A stretch of 64,000 nt of DNA, taken from the NCBI RefSeq assembly GCF_010365055.1, contig NZ_JAAFHA010000001.1:62001-126000 (forward strand). The letters are read 5' to 3'. Shown here piece by piece: positions 16,476 to 26,211 of this stretch. A program made the translations under genes and the position numbers. Below the pieces are notes generated by a model. The model had not been told where the DNA came from, made no database searches, and worked only from the letters and a program-made list of their open reading frames with translations. The stretch's first letter is position 1. Each line of letters begins with the position of its first letter. This DNA comes from Rhodoferax sp. (GTDB lineage Bacteria > Pseudomonadota > Gammaproteobacteria > Burkholderiales > Burkholderiaceae_C).

Positions 16476-16940
16476 ATGGCAACTGCAAAGAAAGCACCGG
16501 CAAAAAAAGCTGCACCCGCTAAAAAAGCTGCACCCGTCAAGAAAGTCGCTCCCGCAAAGGCAGCCGCTCCGGCTAAAAAAGTAGCCGCAAAAGCCCCAGC
16601 CAAGAAGGCCGTCCCAGCCAAGAAAGCTGCACCCGCGAAAAAAGTAGCACCGGTCAAGAAAGTCGCTGCCAAAAAAGCGCCCGCCAAAAAGCGCACTGCC
16701 AATGCAGCCTTCATGAAAGCCCTGACACCCAGCGCCGCGCTGGCCGCCATCGTCGGCGTTGGCCCGCTGCCACGCACCGAGGTGGTCAAGCAACTGTGGA
16801 CTTACATCAAGAAGAACAAGCTGCAAGACGCGGTCAACAAACGCATGATCAACGCCGACGCCAAGCTCAAAGAAGTCTTTGGCAAGATGCAGGTGTCGAT
16901 GTTTGAGATGGCTGGCCTGATCGGCAAGCACCTCAAGTAA
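16476..16940 (+). CDS. SWIB/MDM2-domain protein with histone-H1-like N-terminus
   Basis: 154 residues in two parts. Residues 1-70 are low-complexity Ala/Lys/Pro/Val with many KKAAPAKK-type repeats, like bacterial histone H1 homologues, and should bind DNA. Residues ~75-154 form a SWIB domain (AFMKALTPSAALAAIVGVGPLPRTEVVKQLWTYIKKNKLQD, then NADAKLKEVFGK and MFEMAGLIGKHLK). Such fusions occur in Burkholderiales and Chlamydiae and are thought to act in nucleoid organisation. AAGGAC lies 8 nt before the ATG, and a terminator follows. It is monocistronic, with 185 bp of upstream DNA that holds no other gene. Confidence 0.92.
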   Translation: MATAKKAPAKKAAPAKKAAPVKKVAPAKAAAPAKKVAAKAPAKKAVPAKKAAPAKKVAPVKKVAAKKAPAKKRTANAAFMKALTPSAALAAIVGVGPLPRTEVVKQLWTYIKKNKLQDAVNKRMINADAKLKEVFGKMQVSMFEMAGLIGKHLK

Positions 16941-16963
16941 GCAGCGCTCGCTGCCCTAACAGC

Positions 16964-16989
16964 AAAGGCCGGCGCAAGTCGGCTTTTTT
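16964..16989 (+). terminator. terminator after the SWIB gene
   Basis: GCCG pairs with CGGC around an 8-nt loop, with three flanking A-T pairs and one bulge, followed by six T, 24 bp after the stop. Confidence 0.7.
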
Positions 16990-17036
16990 GTTCTGGCATG
17001 ATCCACGCTTCGCTTCGACACCCAAAGCCCTGAAAC

Positions 17037-18041
17037 ATGCTGCGATTTCTCCTAACTCGCTTCAGCCTGATCATCCCGACCTTCATCGGCATGACGCTGT
17101 TGGCCTTCTTCCTGATTCGCATGGTGCCGGGCGACCCAATTGAAACCCTGGCGGGTGAACGCGGCATTGATGCCGTGCGCCACGCCACCCTGCTCAAGGA
17201 ATACGGGCTGGACCGCCCGGTGCTGGTGCAATACGGCATTTACATCGGCCGCGTGCTGCAAGGCGATCTGGGCAAATCGATCATCACCCACGAGCCGGTG
17301 CTCAGTGAGTTCCTGACGCTGTTCCCCGCCACCATTGAGCTCGCGCTGTGCGCCATCTTGTTTGCCCTGTTACTGGGCATCCCGGCGGGCATTCTGGCGG
17401 CGGTGCGACGAAATACGATCTTCGACCACGGCGTGATGGGCGTGTCGCTCACCGGCTATTCGATGCCGATCTTCTGGTGGGGCTTGCTGCTGATCCTGCT
17501 GTTTTCAGTGCAACTCGACCTGACGCCGGTGTCAGGTCGCATTGCCGTGCAGTATTTCATCGAACCGGTCACTGGCTTCCTGTTGATCGACACCTGGCTG
17601 GCCGGCGACAAGGGGGCGTTCTGGTCTGCCGTCACGCATCTGATTTTGCCGACCATCGTGCTTGGCACCAATCCGCTCGCGGTGATCGCCCGCATGACGC
17701 GCTCAGCCATGCTCGAAGTCTTGGGCGAAGACTACATCCGCACCGCGCGCGCCAAAGGCTTGTCCAATCTGCGGGTGGTCGGCCTGCATGCCTTGCGCAA
17801 TGCGCTGATTCCAGTGATCACCGTGATTGGCTTACAGGTCGGTGTGCTGTTTACCGGTGCGATCCTGACCGAAACCATTTTTTCCTGGCCGGGCGTGGGC
17901 AAGTGGCTGATTGAGGCCATTGGCCGGCGCGACTATCCCGTTTTGCAAGGTGGCATGCTGCTGCTGGGCATGATCGTGATGGCGGTCAACCTGCTGGTAG
18001 ACGTGACCTACGGCATCATCAACCCCCGCATCCGGCACTAA
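17037..18041 (+). CDS. dppB: dipeptide ABC transporter permease
   Basis: A 334-residue inner-membrane permease of the DppB/OppB type, first gene of a five-gene importer operon. MLRFLLTRFSLIIPTFIGMTLLAFFLIRMVPGDP at the N-terminus is the family hallmark. The EAA-type cytoplasmic loop, which contacts the ATPases, is at about 235-260 (GEDYIRTARAKGLSNLRVVGLHALRNALIPVIT). Six hydrophobic helices can be counted. The gene starts about 50 bp after the SWIB terminator, so the operon promoter must be in or before that gap. Confidence 0.95.
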   Translation: MLRFLLTRFSLIIPTFIGMTLLAFFLIRMVPGDPIETLAGERGIDAVRHATLLKEYGLDRPVLVQYGIYIGRVLQGDLGKSIITHEPVLSEFLTLFPATIELALCAILFALLLGIPAGILAAVRRNTIFDHGVMGVSLTGYSMPIFWWGLLLILLFSVQLDLTPVSGRIAVQYFIEPVTGFLLIDTWLAGDKGAFWSAVTHLILPTIVLGTNPLAVIARMTRSAMLEVLGEDYIRTARAKGLSNLRVVGLHALRNALIPVITVIGLQVGVLFTGAILTETIFSWPGVGKWLIEAIGRRDYPVLQGGMLLLGMIVMAVNLLVDVTYGIINPRIRH

Positions 18042-18049
18042 GGGCCCGC

Positions 18050-18958
18050 ATGAGCAGCACAAGTTTGACAAGTATGCAGATCGACGAAGCGTTGGAGCCG
18101 CCGCACCTGGTGCGTGAATTCTGGCGCTACTTCAGCAGCAACAAGGGCGCAGTCGGCGGCTTGGTTATTGTGGTGTTGGTGCTCTTGATCGCCCTGTTTG
18201 CACCCTGGATTGCGCCTTATGCGCCGGACCTGACGGACCCCAGCGTCTTTTTGATACCGCCGGCCTGGCAGGCCGGGGGCTCCAGCGGCCACTGGCTCGG
18301 CACCGACGCCATTGGCCGCGACATTCTTTCGCGACTAATCTTTGGTGCCCGCCTGTCCCTGGCGATCGGCCTGGCAGTGGTCACACTGTCGGTGATCATC
18401 GGCACCATTCTGGGACTTACCGCAGGTTATTTTCGGGGCATCTTTGAGGTCGCTGTGATGCGCCTGATGGACATCATCCTGACGCTGCCGAGCCTGCTGC
18501 TGGCGATTGTGATCGTGGCCATCCTGGGGCCGGGCCTGATGAACGCGATGCTGGCCGTGGCGGTGGTGGTGCTGCCGCACTACGTGCGCATCACGCGCGC
18601 CGCCGTCATTTCTGAGGCTTCCAAAGACTATGTGACCGCCGCGCGCATGAATGGTGCCGGGCACCTGCGCCTGATGTTCAACGAGATTCTGCCCAACTGC
18701 ACCGCACCGCTGATTGTGCAGGCCTCGCTCGGCATCTCGGCGGCCATTCTGGATGCGGCGGCTTTGGGCTTTCTTGGTCTGGGCGCGCAGCCACCCTCAC
18801 CCGAATGGGGCACCATGCTGGCCGATGCACGCGAGTTTGTGCTGCGCGCCTGGTGGGTGGTCACCTTCCCCGGTCTGGCAATTTTGATCACTGTCCTGGC
18901 CTTCAACCTGCTCGGTGATGGTTTGCGCGACGCGTTTGACCCCAAACTCAAGCGCTGA
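18050..18958 (+). CDS. dppC: dipeptide ABC transporter permease
   Basis: 302 residues, DppC/OppC type, 8 bp after dppB. The N-terminal tail is cytoplasmic, followed by a first helix ([28 protein letters not shown]), the [22 protein letters not shown] block that opens the permease domain, and an EAA loop ([26 protein letters not shown]). The C-terminal [18 protein letters not shown] is standard. It pairs with DppB to form the membrane channel. Confidence 0.95.
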   Translation: MSSTSLTSMQIDEALEPPHLVREFWRYFSSNKGAVGGLVIVVLVLLIALFAPWIAPYAPDLTDPSVFLIPPAWQAGGSSGHWLGTDAIGRDILSRLIFGARLSLAIGLAVVTLSVIIGTILGLTAGYFRGIFEVAVMRLMDIILTLPSLLLAIVIVAILGPGLMNAMLAVAVVVLPHYVRITRAAVISEASKDYVTAARMNGAGHLRLMFNEILPNCTAPLIVQASLGISAAILDAAALGFLGLGAQPPSPEWGTMLADAREFVLRAWWVVTFPGLAILITVLAFNLLGDGLRDAFDPKLKR

Positions 18959-18980
18959 CAGTCCACTCACACATCTCTTT

Positions 18981-19949
18981 ATGGCTCTACTTGAAATTGA
19001 AAATCTGTCGGTCGACTTCCCTTCGACCAACAGCGTGATGCACGCGGTCGAAGGCGTGAGCCTGTCGCTCGACGCCGGTGAGGTGCTGGGCATTGTGGGC
19101 GAATCCGGCTCGGGCAAAAGCGTCACCATGATGGCGTTGATGGGCTTGGTCGCCTACCCCGGCGTGGTCAAGGCCGACAAGCTGCGCTTTGACGGTCATG
19201 ACCTGCTGACACTGTCCAACAAAGAGCGCAACCAACTCACCGGCAAAGACGTGGCCATGATCTTCCAGGACCCGACCACCAGCCTCAACCCCTGCTTTAC
19301 CGTGGGCTTTCAGCTCGCCGAAACTCTCAGGCTGCACCTGGGGCTCGACGCCAAAGCCGCCAAGCGACGCTCCATCGAACTGCTGGAGCAAGTTGGCATT
19401 CCGGCGGCTGAGAGCCGTCTCAAGGTCTATCCCCACCAGATGTCGGGTGGCATGAACCAGCGCGTCATGATCGCCATGGCGATTTCCTGCAACCCCAAGC
19501 TGCTGATTGCCGATGAGCCGACCACCGCGCTGGACGTGACGATTCAGGCGCAGATTCTGGACCTGCTGCGCAGCCTGCAAAAGGAGCGCGGCATGGCGCT
19601 GGTGTTGATCACGCACAACATGGGCGTGGTCTCCGAAATGGCGCAACGCGTGGCGGTGATGTACGCTGGCCAGATCATGGAAGAGCAAGGGGCGCAAACC
19701 CTGTTTGCCACGCCGCATCATCCCTACACCGAGGCGCTGATGTCTGCCATGCCGGAGCGCAGCGAGGGCGTGAGCCGTCTGGCCACCATTCCGGGCATGG
19801 TGCCGGGCCTGTATGACCGGCCCAGTGGCTGCCTGTTTGCGCCGCGCTGTGCCTATGCGGTGGACAGTTGCCGCGCCCAACGCCCGCCCCTGCGGCCTTG
19901 GCAAAGCGGCATGGTGCGGTGTCAGTTTCCACTGGGAGAAAACGCATGA
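18981..19949 (+). CDS. dppD: dipeptide ABC transporter ATP-binding protein
   Basis: A 322-residue ATPase. The Walker A motif GESGSGKS is at 40-47, Q-loop [12 protein letters not shown], signature MSGGMNQR, Walker [13 protein letters not shown]. The oligopeptide-type C-terminal extension carries the cysteine cluster SGCLFAPRC...CRAQRPPL, which in some homologues holds an iron-sulfur cluster. ATG 18981 begins the conserved [12 protein letters not shown]; an open frame from 18915 overlaps dppC and was not chosen. The stop overlaps the start of dppF (ATGA), pointing to coupled translation. Confidence 0.95.
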   Translation: MALLEIENLSVDFPSTNSVMHAVEGVSLSLDAGEVLGIVGESGSGKSVTMMALMGLVAYPGVVKADKLRFDGHDLLTLSNKERNQLTGKDVAMIFQDPTTSLNPCFTVGFQLAETLRLHLGLDAKAAKRRSIELLEQVGIPAAESRLKVYPHQMSGGMNQRVMIAMAISCNPKLLIADEPTTALDVTIQAQILDLLRSLQKERGMALVLITHNMGVVSEMAQRVAVMYAGQIMEEQGAQTLFATPHHPYTEALMSAMPERSEGVSRLATIPGMVPGLYDRPSGCLFAPRCAYAVDSCRAQRPPLRPWQSGMVRCQFPLGENA

Positions 19950-20950
19950 GTGCGCCTGAAACCCCGGTGGTCGTCGCCCGCGATCTACGCCAGGTCTACA
20001 AGATCAGCCGCGGTTTTCTGCATGCAGCCGATCACCTGCAGGCGGTCAGCGGCGTCTCCTTCACGCTGCGAGCGGGCAAGACACTGGCGGTGGTGGGCGA
20101 GTCGGGTTGCGGCAAGTCGACGCTGGCGCGCATGGTGTCGCTGATCGAGACGCCCACTGCCGGCGAACTGAAACTGAACGGTGTCGACGTGGTCAAGGCC
20201 AGCACCACAGAGCGCCACGCGCTGCGCCGTACCGTGCAGTTGGTGTTCCAAAACCCCTATGGCTCGTTGAATCCGCGCAAGAAGATCGGCGCCATTCTGG
20301 AAGCGCCGCTGGAGATCAACACGGAGTTGACGGCAACACAACGCGCTGAGCAGGCCCGCGCCATGCTGGCTCTGGTCGGGCTGCGCCCGGAGCACTACGA
20401 CCGCTACCCGCACATGTTCTCGGGCGGCCAGCGTCAGCGCGTGGCCATCGCGCGCGCGCTGATGCTCAAACCGGCGGTGATCGTGGCCGACGAGCCGGTA
20501 TCAGCGCTCGACGTCTCTATTCAGGCCCAGGTGCTCAACCTGCTGGCCGACTTGCAGCAAGAGCTTGGCTTGGCCTACCTGTTTATCTCGCATGATCTGG
20601 GCGTAGTGCGCCACATTGCCCACGACCTGCTGGTGATGTACCTCGGCCACGCGGTCGAACAAGGCGAAAAAAGCACGATCTTCGCGCAGCCCTTGCATCC
20701 CTACACCCAGGCGTTATTGGCCTCCACACCGGGTCTTGCCGGCAGTGGCATCAGCCGCCGACGCATCGTGCTCAAGGGCGAGCTGCCCTCGCCGTTGAAT
20801 CCACCCAGCGGTTGTGTATTCTCAACCCGCTGTCCCAACGTGGTGGCACGCTGTCACACTGAGCGTCCCGGCTTACGTGAACTCGCCGGGCGCCAGGTGG
20901 CCTGCCATGTGGCTGAACAATTTATCCAACCCGCTGCACCGCAGCATTAA
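19946..20950 (+). CDS. dppF: dipeptide ABC transporter ATP-binding protein
   Basis: A 334-residue second ATPase. Walker A GESGCGKS is at 51-58, Q-loop [13 protein letters not shown], signature FSGGQRQR, Walker [13 protein letters not shown], and a C-terminal [16 protein letters not shown] cysteine segment. ATG 19946 overlaps the dppD stop by 4 nt; GGGAGAA lies 8-9 nt before it. DppD and DppF drive import of peptides through DppBC. Confidence 0.95.
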   Translation: MSAPETPVVVARDLRQVYKISRGFLHAADHLQAVSGVSFTLRAGKTLAVVGESGCGKSTLARMVSLIETPTAGELKLNGVDVVKASTTERHALRRTVQLVFQNPYGSLNPRKKIGAILEAPLEINTELTATQRAEQARAMLALVGLRPEHYDRYPHMFSGGQRQRVAIARALMLKPAVIVADEPVSALDVSIQAQVLNLLADLQQELGLAYLFISHDLGVVRHIAHDLLVMYLGHAVEQGEKSTIFAQPLHPYTQALLASTPGLAGSGISRRRIVLKGELPSPLNPPSGCVFSTRCPNVVARCHTERPGLRELAGRQVACHVAEQFIQPAAPQH

Positions 20951-20969
20951 CCCCGAAGGAGTCCACAAG

Positions 20970-22601
20970 ATGACCTGTTCAAAACCGAACGCACGCCGAA
21001 AATTCGGCATCAAGCCGGCGGTGCTGTGCGCCGTGGCCTTGCCCGCCCTGCTGGCGCTGGCGCCAGCAAGCGCCAAAACGCTGGTGTACTGCTCGGAAGG
21101 CAGCCCGGAAAATTTTGCCCCAAGCGTGAACACCACCGGCACCTCCTTTGACGCCAGCGAACAGATCTACGACAACATCGTCGATTTCGAGCGCGGCGGC
21201 ACCAAGGTCGTTCCCGGTCTGGCGGAGCGTTGGACGGTTTCCCCGGACGGCAAGGAATACACCTTTCACCTGCGTAAAGGCGTGAAGTGGCAGTCCAACA
21301 AGAGCTTCAAACCCTCGCGTGATTTCAATGCAGACGACATCCTGTTCACCATCAACCGTCAATGGATCGAGAGCGACCCCTACTTCAAGGTCACCAGTTC
21401 CAACCACGCCTACTTCGGCGACATGGGCATGCCCAAGTTGCTCAAGGCTGTCGAAAAAGTCGACGATTACACCGTCAAGTTTGTACTGAACAACCCCGAG
21501 GCACCCTTCCTCTCCAACCTCGCCATGCAATGGGCGGGTGTGCAGTCCAAAGAGTACGCTATCGCCATGTTGAAGGCAGGCACCCCAGAAAAAATCGACC
21601 AGGACCCCCTGGGTACCGGCCCGTTCCAACTGGTGCAGTACCAAAAGGACGCGCTCATTCGCTACAAGGCTTTTCCCCAGCACTATGCTGGCAAAGCCAA
21701 GATCGATGACCTGATCTTCGCGATCACGCCCGACGCGTCGGTACGCTGGGCCAAGCTGCAAAAAGGCGAATGCCATGTCATGCCCTACCCGAATCCGGCA
21801 GACGTGCCCGCCATGCGCAAAGACGCCAACGTGACCGTCATGGAGCAACCGGGTCTGAACGTCGGCTACCTGGCCTACAACACCACCAAGAAACCGTTTG
21901 ATGACGTGCGCGTGCGCAAGGCCGTCAACATGGCCATCAACAAGCAAGCCATCGTGGATGCGGTCTATCTGGGCACCGGCATGGCCGCCAAGAACCCGAT
22001 TCCACCGACCCAGTGGTCCTACAACAATGCCGTCAAGGACGATCCGTTTGACCCGGCCGCCGCCAAGAAGCTGCTGGCCGCCGCGGGCCTGCCCGATGGC
22101 TTCACCACCGACCTGTGGGCCATGCCGGTGCAGCGCCCTTACAACCCGAATGCCAGGCGCATCGCCGAGTTGATGCAGGCTGACCTGGCCAAGATTGGCG
22201 TCAAGGCCGAGATCAAGAGCTTTGAGTGGGGCGAGTACCGCAAGCGCATGCAAGCGGGCGAACACCAGATGGGCATGCTGGGCTGGACCGGTGACAACGG
22301 CGACCCGGACAACTTCCTCAACACCTTGTTGGGTTGCAGCTCGGCCAAGGCCAATGGCTCCAATGTCGCCAAGTTCTGCTACCAGCCCTTTGAAGACCTG
22401 ATTCAAAAGGCCAAGGTTGTCACCAACCCGGCCGAGCGTACCAAGCTCTACGAAAAAGCCCAGGTGATCTTCAAGGAACAAGCGCCCTGGTTCACCATTG
22501 CCCACGCCGTGCAGCTCAAGCCGGTGCGCAAGGAAGTCATTGGCTTCAAGCTCAGTCCGTTTGGACGTCACACCTTCTATGGCGTAGACATCAAAGAATA
22601 A
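20970..22601 (+). CDS. dppA: periplasmic dipeptide-binding protein
   Basis: A 543-residue solute-binding protein of family 5, last gene of the dpp operon. The signal peptide is residues 1-35 (VLCAVALPALLALAPASAKT). The mature part is close to E. coli DppA from its first residues (KTLVYCSEGSPENF), with PGLAERWTVSPDGKEYTFHLRKGVKW, DPLGTGPFQLVQYQKD and LNVGYLAYNTTKKPFDDVRVRKAVNMAINK. Di- or tripeptides and heme-type ligands are known for this group. GAAGGAG stands 9 nt before ATG 20970; the longer open frame overlaps dppF. A terminator follows. Confidence 0.95.
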   Translation: MTCSKPNARRKFGIKPAVLCAVALPALLALAPASAKTLVYCSEGSPENFAPSVNTTGTSFDASEQIYDNIVDFERGGTKVVPGLAERWTVSPDGKEYTFHLRKGVKWQSNKSFKPSRDFNADDILFTINRQWIESDPYFKVTSSNHAYFGDMGMPKLLKAVEKVDDYTVKFVLNNPEAPFLSNLAMQWAGVQSKEYAIAMLKAGTPEKIDQDPLGTGPFQLVQYQKDALIRYKAFPQHYAGKAKIDDLIFAITPDASVRWAKLQKGECHVMPYPNPADVPAMRKDANVTVMEQPGLNVGYLAYNTTKKPFDDVRVRKAVNMAINKQAIVDAVYLGTGMAAKNPIPPTQWSYNNAVKDDPFDPAAAKKLLAAAGLPDGFTTDLWAMPVQRPYNPNARRIAELMQADLAKIGVKAEIKSFEWGEYRKRMQAGEHQMGMLGWTGDNGDPDNFLNTLLGCSSAKANGSNVAKFCYQPFEDLIQKAKVVTNPAERTKLYEKAQVIFKEQAPWFTIAHAVQLKPVRKEVIGFKLSPFGRHTFYGVDIKE

Positions 22602-22621
22602 GCGCTACGCAACTGAAGTAG

Positions 22622-22647
22622 AAAAGCCGGGTCATTCCGGCTTTTTT
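22622..22647 (+). terminator. terminator of the dpp operon
   Basis: AAAAGCCGG and CCGGCTTTT pair around a GTCATT loop and end in six T, 20 bp after the dppA stop. Confidence 0.9.
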
Positions 22648-22650
22648 ATG

Positions 22651-22707
22651 AAAAATCAGGCTGTAGCCCCCGTGTTTATTGGGTTAGGTGCTATCAATTA
22701 TATTTAC
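22651..22707 (-). repeat. dispersed repeat, copy 4
   Basis: On the minus strand: TTGATAGCACCTAACC, spacer, CGGGGGCTACAGCCTGATTT. It sits between the dpp terminator and the stop of the Hsp70-like gene. Confidence 0.8.
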
Positions 22708-22734
22708 CGCCTGCCACGCAATCAGCAACGCCAA

Positions 22735-23991
22735 TCACCCGCGGCTATAGGCCAGGCCTGAGGCCACACCGCCAAACAGGTCGCCCTCCACCACCGCAAC
22801 GCCAGCAAACTCAGCCTGCAGGGCCTGCTGGAACGGCCGCAATGCCGATGAGCCGCCGGTCAGGTAGATGGTGTCAATCGCGCCGTCGCTCAAGCCAGCG
22901 CGCTGCACACATTCCCGCGCGCAGGCGACGGTGCGTGCCAGCAAGGCGGCCAAGTGCTCCCGCATATCGGCGGCGCCGATGGGCGCGCTAAGCCCCGCCT
23001 CGACATACGACAGATCCAACACCGTGTCGCCATTCCCCTGCGAACACACAATCTTGGCCTGCTCCACCTCATTGGCGATGCGGTGACCGTGACGCTGCGT
23101 CAGCACGTTCATCAGGCGCTGGTGCAAATGCGCGTCAGCAAAATTACTGCGCAGCGCGCGCGCCTGGCTCAGGGCGCGCTGCGGGTACAGCCAGTTGATC
23201 AGATGCCAGGTGGACAGATCAAAGAATATGCGGCTGGGCACCACGCGCCGCTGCGGCCCCAACTGGCGATAGCCCAGCAGCGGCATCACCTTTTCCAGGC
23301 TGAGTTTCTGGTCAAAATCGGTGCCACCGATGTGCACGCCCGTGCTGGCCAGCACGTCACGGCTTCGGTCGGCCTGGGCCATGCGCCCCGGCCCCAGGCG
23401 AACCACGCTGAAATCCGACGTACCGCCCCCAATGTCCGCCACCAGCACCGTGCTTTCACGCTTGAGGCGCCGCTCATAGTCCAGCGCCGCCGCGATCGGC
23501 TCCAATTGAAATGACACCTCGTCAAAGCCGGCCGCCTGGGCGGCCTGCAGCAAAGAACTTTGCGCCGAGGCATCACGCGCGGGGTCGCCATCGACAAAAT
23601 GCACCGGCCGGCCCATCACGACGCGTCGGGGCGGTGCGCCCAGCGCCTGCGTGGCGCGCTCGTGCAGGGTCGCCAGAAAGGTGGCGACGATGTCCTGAAA
23701 GCTGATCTGCCGGTGGTTGATGCGTGTGGTCTCGAACAACAGCGAACTGCCCAGCAGGCTCTTGAGCGAACGCATCAGCCGACCCTCGGTGCCGTTCAAG
23801 TACTGCGCCAGGGCATCGCGCCCAAAATGGGTGCTGAGGTCTTCGCTGTTGTAGAACACGGCCGTGGGCATCGAGACGGACTCGCCTTCCAGCGCAATCA
23901 GGCGCGCCGGGCCATCAAGAGGCGCCCAGGCCATGGCCGAGTTGGAGGTGCCGAAGTCAATGCCGAGCGTGCCCTGGAGAGAAGGTGTCAT
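22735..23991 (-). CDS. Hsp70-like ATPase without substrate-binding domain (YegD-like)
   Basis: 418 residues, matching only the actin-like ATPase domain of Hsp70. The phosphate-binding loop GIDFGTSNSAMAWA is at 10-23, the second loop VADIGGGTSDFSVV near 215, and the adenosine motif YLTGGSSALRPF near the C-terminus. DnaK has a further ~250 residues for substrate and lid, which are absent, as in YegD. Function is unknown; a chaperone-like or regulatory ATPase is likely. ATG 23991 was chosen at the start of family similarity; an open frame to 24165 overlaps the helicase gene. It follows the helicase gene by 10 bp and probably shares its transcript. Confidence 0.88.
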   Translation of the reverse strand: MTPSLQGTLGIDFGTSNSAMAWAPLDGPARLIALEGESVSMPTAVFYNSEDLSTHFGRDALAQYLNGTEGRLMRSLKSLLGSSLLFETTRINHRQISFQDIVATFLATLHERATQALGAPPRRVVMGRPVHFVDGDPARDASAQSSLLQAAQAAGFDEVSFQLEPIAAALDYERRLKRESTVLVADIGGGTSDFSVVRLGPGRMAQADRSRDVLASTGVHIGGTDFDQKLSLEKVMPLLGYRQLGPQRRVVPSRIFFDLSTWHLINWLYPQRALSQARALRSNFADAHLHQRLMNVLTQRHGHRIANEVEQAKIVCSQGNGDTVLDLSYVEAGLSAPIGAADMREHLAALLARTVACARECVQRAGLSDGAIDTIYLTGGSSALRPFQQALQAEFAGVAVVEGDLFGGVASGLAYSRG

Positions 23992-24001
23992 GAGTAACCC
24001 G

Positions 24002-26107
24002 CTAGCGCCAGGCCGAACGGGCACGCTCGCGCACTTGGATGCTGGGTAGGCCTGCCTGTGCCCCGGTGACTTCGGCCATCGCTTGTGGCCAGACCAATGT
24101 TTCAAATTTTTGCGCGAGTGCCTCGGGAATGAACCGTGTGCGGGCGGCATAAAGGTGGCGGTCACCCAGGGCAGACTGCTGGGTCACATAGAAGCGGTGC
24201 GGCACCAGCAGCTGCAGATGCTCTTTGGCGCGGGTCATGGCGACGTAGAGCAGTCGGCGCTCTTCGTCGACCTCGTCTTGCGAGCCCGTGCTCAGGTCCG
24301 AGGGGATGCAACCGTCCACCACATTGAGCACATGGACCGAGGTCCACTCCTGCCCCTTGGCCGAATGAATGGTCGATAGGATCACATAGTCCTCGTCGCG
24401 GTGCGGCGCGCCTGACTGATCGCTGGTCGCATCCGGCGGGTCCAGCGTGAGTTCACTCAAGAAACGCTCGCGGCTGGCGTAGCTTGATGCGATGCGCTCC
24501 AGGTTGTCCACGTCCAAGCGCCTGGCGGCAGCATCGTCATGGAGCCGTTCCAGGTGGGGCCCGTACCAGCGCTTGACCAGATCCATGTCAGCCGGCCAAG
24601 CGCGTTGCGGCTGGCGCAATGCGCGGTACAGCAACACAAAGGACTGCCATTCGGTGCTGGCGCTCGCGGGTACTTGGAACGCCTCCAGCGCGGCGGTCGG
24701 GTCGGCGGCGACATCCATCGCTTCGAGCAGGCGCGTGGCATGGGCCGGGCCGATGCCCGGGATGAGCTGCACCACGCGAAACCCGGCCATGCGACCGCGC
24801 GGGTTCTGGGCAAAGCGCAGGATCGCCAGCAGGTCTTTCACATGTGCCGCTTCGAGAAACTTCAAGCCGCCAAACTTGACGAACGGAATCTGGCGCCGGG
24901 TCAGTTCAAGCTCCAGCGCGGCGCTGTGTGACGAGGTGCGAAACAACACCGCTTGCGACTTGAGCGTGAGCCCGGCCTCGCGGTGCTCCAGGATGCGATT
25001 GGCCACCCAGCGCGCCTGCTCCGCTTCGTCCGGCACCATGACCAACTGCGGCTGGGTCGAGCCTTTTTTGTCGGTCCAGAGCGTCTTCGAATGGCGTTCG
25101 GCTGCCTGCGCGATCACGGCGTTGGACACGTCCAGGATCGGCTGGGAGGAACGGTAGTTGCGTTCCAGCGTCACCAGGCGCGAGGGCTGGCTGAACTGGT
25201 GCGGGAAGTCGAGGATGTTGCGCACGGTCGCGCCGCGAAAGCTGTAGATGCTCTGGGCATCGTCACCCACCACCGTGACGCCCTGGCCGGTGGGTTTCAG
25301 TCCTCGCACAATGGCCGCCTGCAGCCGGTTGGTATCCTGGTATTCATCGACCATGACATGGTCAAAGCGGGCCCCCACCTCAGCGCCAAGCTGCGGGTCG
25401 GCCATCATCTCGGACCAGAACAGTAGCAAGTCATCGTAGTCAAGTACGTTCTGCTCCTGCTTGGCCTCAACGTAGGCACCGAACAGTTGCTTCAGTTCAC
25501 TTTCCCAATGGGCGCACCAGGGGAACACCTGCCGCAGCACCTGAGCCAACGGCTCCTGACTGTTGACCGTGCGCGAGTAAATGGACAGGCAGGTGCCCTT
25601 TTGCGGAAATCGGTTCTTGGTGGAGGACAAACCCAGGTCATGTCGCACCAGGCCGAGCAGATCCTCGGCATCTGCGCGGTCGTGGATGGTGAAGGACTCA
25701 TCCAGACCAATGCGCGCCGCGTAATCGCGCAGCAGCCGCGCGCCGATGCTGTGAAAGGTGCCGGACCACGGCAGCGACGGCATCTGGCGGGCACTACCCA
25801 AACCCAGCACACGATTGAGCACACCACCGACGCGGCGCTCCATCTCGACGGCGGCGCGGCGCGAGAAGGTCAGCAGCAGGATGCGCTGCGGGTCGCCCTG
25901 GTGCAGGATCAGGTTGGCGACGCGGTGCGCCAGGGTGTTGGTCTTGCCGGAGCCCGCACCGGCAATGATGAGCAGGGGCCGCGCATCGTCGCTGTCGTCA
26001 CCCAGCCCGTGCGCGACCGCCAGCCGCTGCTCGGCATTGAGCGACTCGAACGGATCAATGCGAGCGGAAACGCTGGTTTCCAAAAGCGCAGGATTCATGC
26101 AATGCAA
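24002..26107 (-). CDS. UvrD/Rep-type superfamily 1 DNA helicase
   Basis: A 701-residue ATP-dependent 3'-5' helicase of the UvrD/PcrA/Rep group. Motifs in order are Q-motif LNAEQRLAVAHG, Walker A AGAGSGKT, Ia TFSRRAAVEMERR, II VDEYQDTN, III GDDAQSIYSFRG, IV LERNYRSSQ, V STIHSAKGQEWTSVHVLNVVDG and VI YVAMTRAKEHL. It is close in length to UvrD (720) but has a divergent C-terminus without the usual tail, so it is probably a paralogue rather than uvrD itself. The start may be 26107 or 26098; neither has a strong ribosome-binding site. Likely roles are DNA repair or removal of stalled complexes. Confidence 0.92.
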   Translation of the reverse strand: MHCMNPALLETSVSARIDPFESLNAEQRLAVAHGLGDDSDDARPLLIIAGAGSGKTNTLAHRVANLILHQGDPQRILLLTFSRRAAVEMERRVGGVLNRVLGLGSARQMPSLPWSGTFHSIGARLLRDYAARIGLDESFTIHDRADAEDLLGLVRHDLGLSSTKNRFPQKGTCLSIYSRTVNSQEPLAQVLRQVFPWCAHWESELKQLFGAYVEAKQEQNVLDYDDLLLFWSEMMADPQLGAEVGARFDHVMVDEYQDTNRLQAAIVRGLKPTGQGVTVVGDDAQSIYSFRGATVRNILDFPHQFSQPSRLVTLERNYRSSQPILDVSNAVIAQAAERHSKTLWTDKKGSTQPQLVMVPDEAEQARWVANRILEHREAGLTLKSQAVLFRTSSHSAALELELTRRQIPFVKFGGLKFLEAAHVKDLLAILRFAQNPRGRMAGFRVVQLIPGIGPAHATRLLEAMDVAADPTAALEAFQVPASASTEWQSFVLLYRALRQPQRAWPADMDLVKRWYGPHLERLHDDAAARRLDVDNLERIASSYASRERFLSELTLDPPDATSDQSGAPHRDEDYVILSTIHSAKGQEWTSVHVLNVVDGCIPSDLSTGSQDEVDEERRLLYVAMTRAKEHLQLLVPHRFYVTQQSALGDRHLYAARTRFIPEALAQKFETLVWPQAMAEVTGAQAGLPSIQVRERARSAWR

Positions 26108-26211
26108 TGGGAAATTGAGACGTCGTAAAACTGTACGTTAACACAGTGTCCAACGCCACTGACCGGAAAGACCGGTCGCTCAGACAGCGGGACGGCCCGC
26201 AGCTTGGCGGT

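Noticed and set aside
16476-16700. Tandem repeat or CRISPR-like array in the AAR/AAA-rich stretch
   Set aside because: The repetition is the Ala/Lys/Pro codons of the histone-like N-terminus; units are irregular and there are no spacers.
20979-22571. 530-codon open frame on the minus strand
   Set aside because: It lies entirely opposite dppA, which is a clear DppA homologue; the long frame is a by-product of high GC codon use.
22735-23991. DnaK gene
   Set aside because: The substrate-binding and lid domains are absent and no dnaJ/grpE is adjacent, so only a YegD-like Hsp70 ATPase is called.
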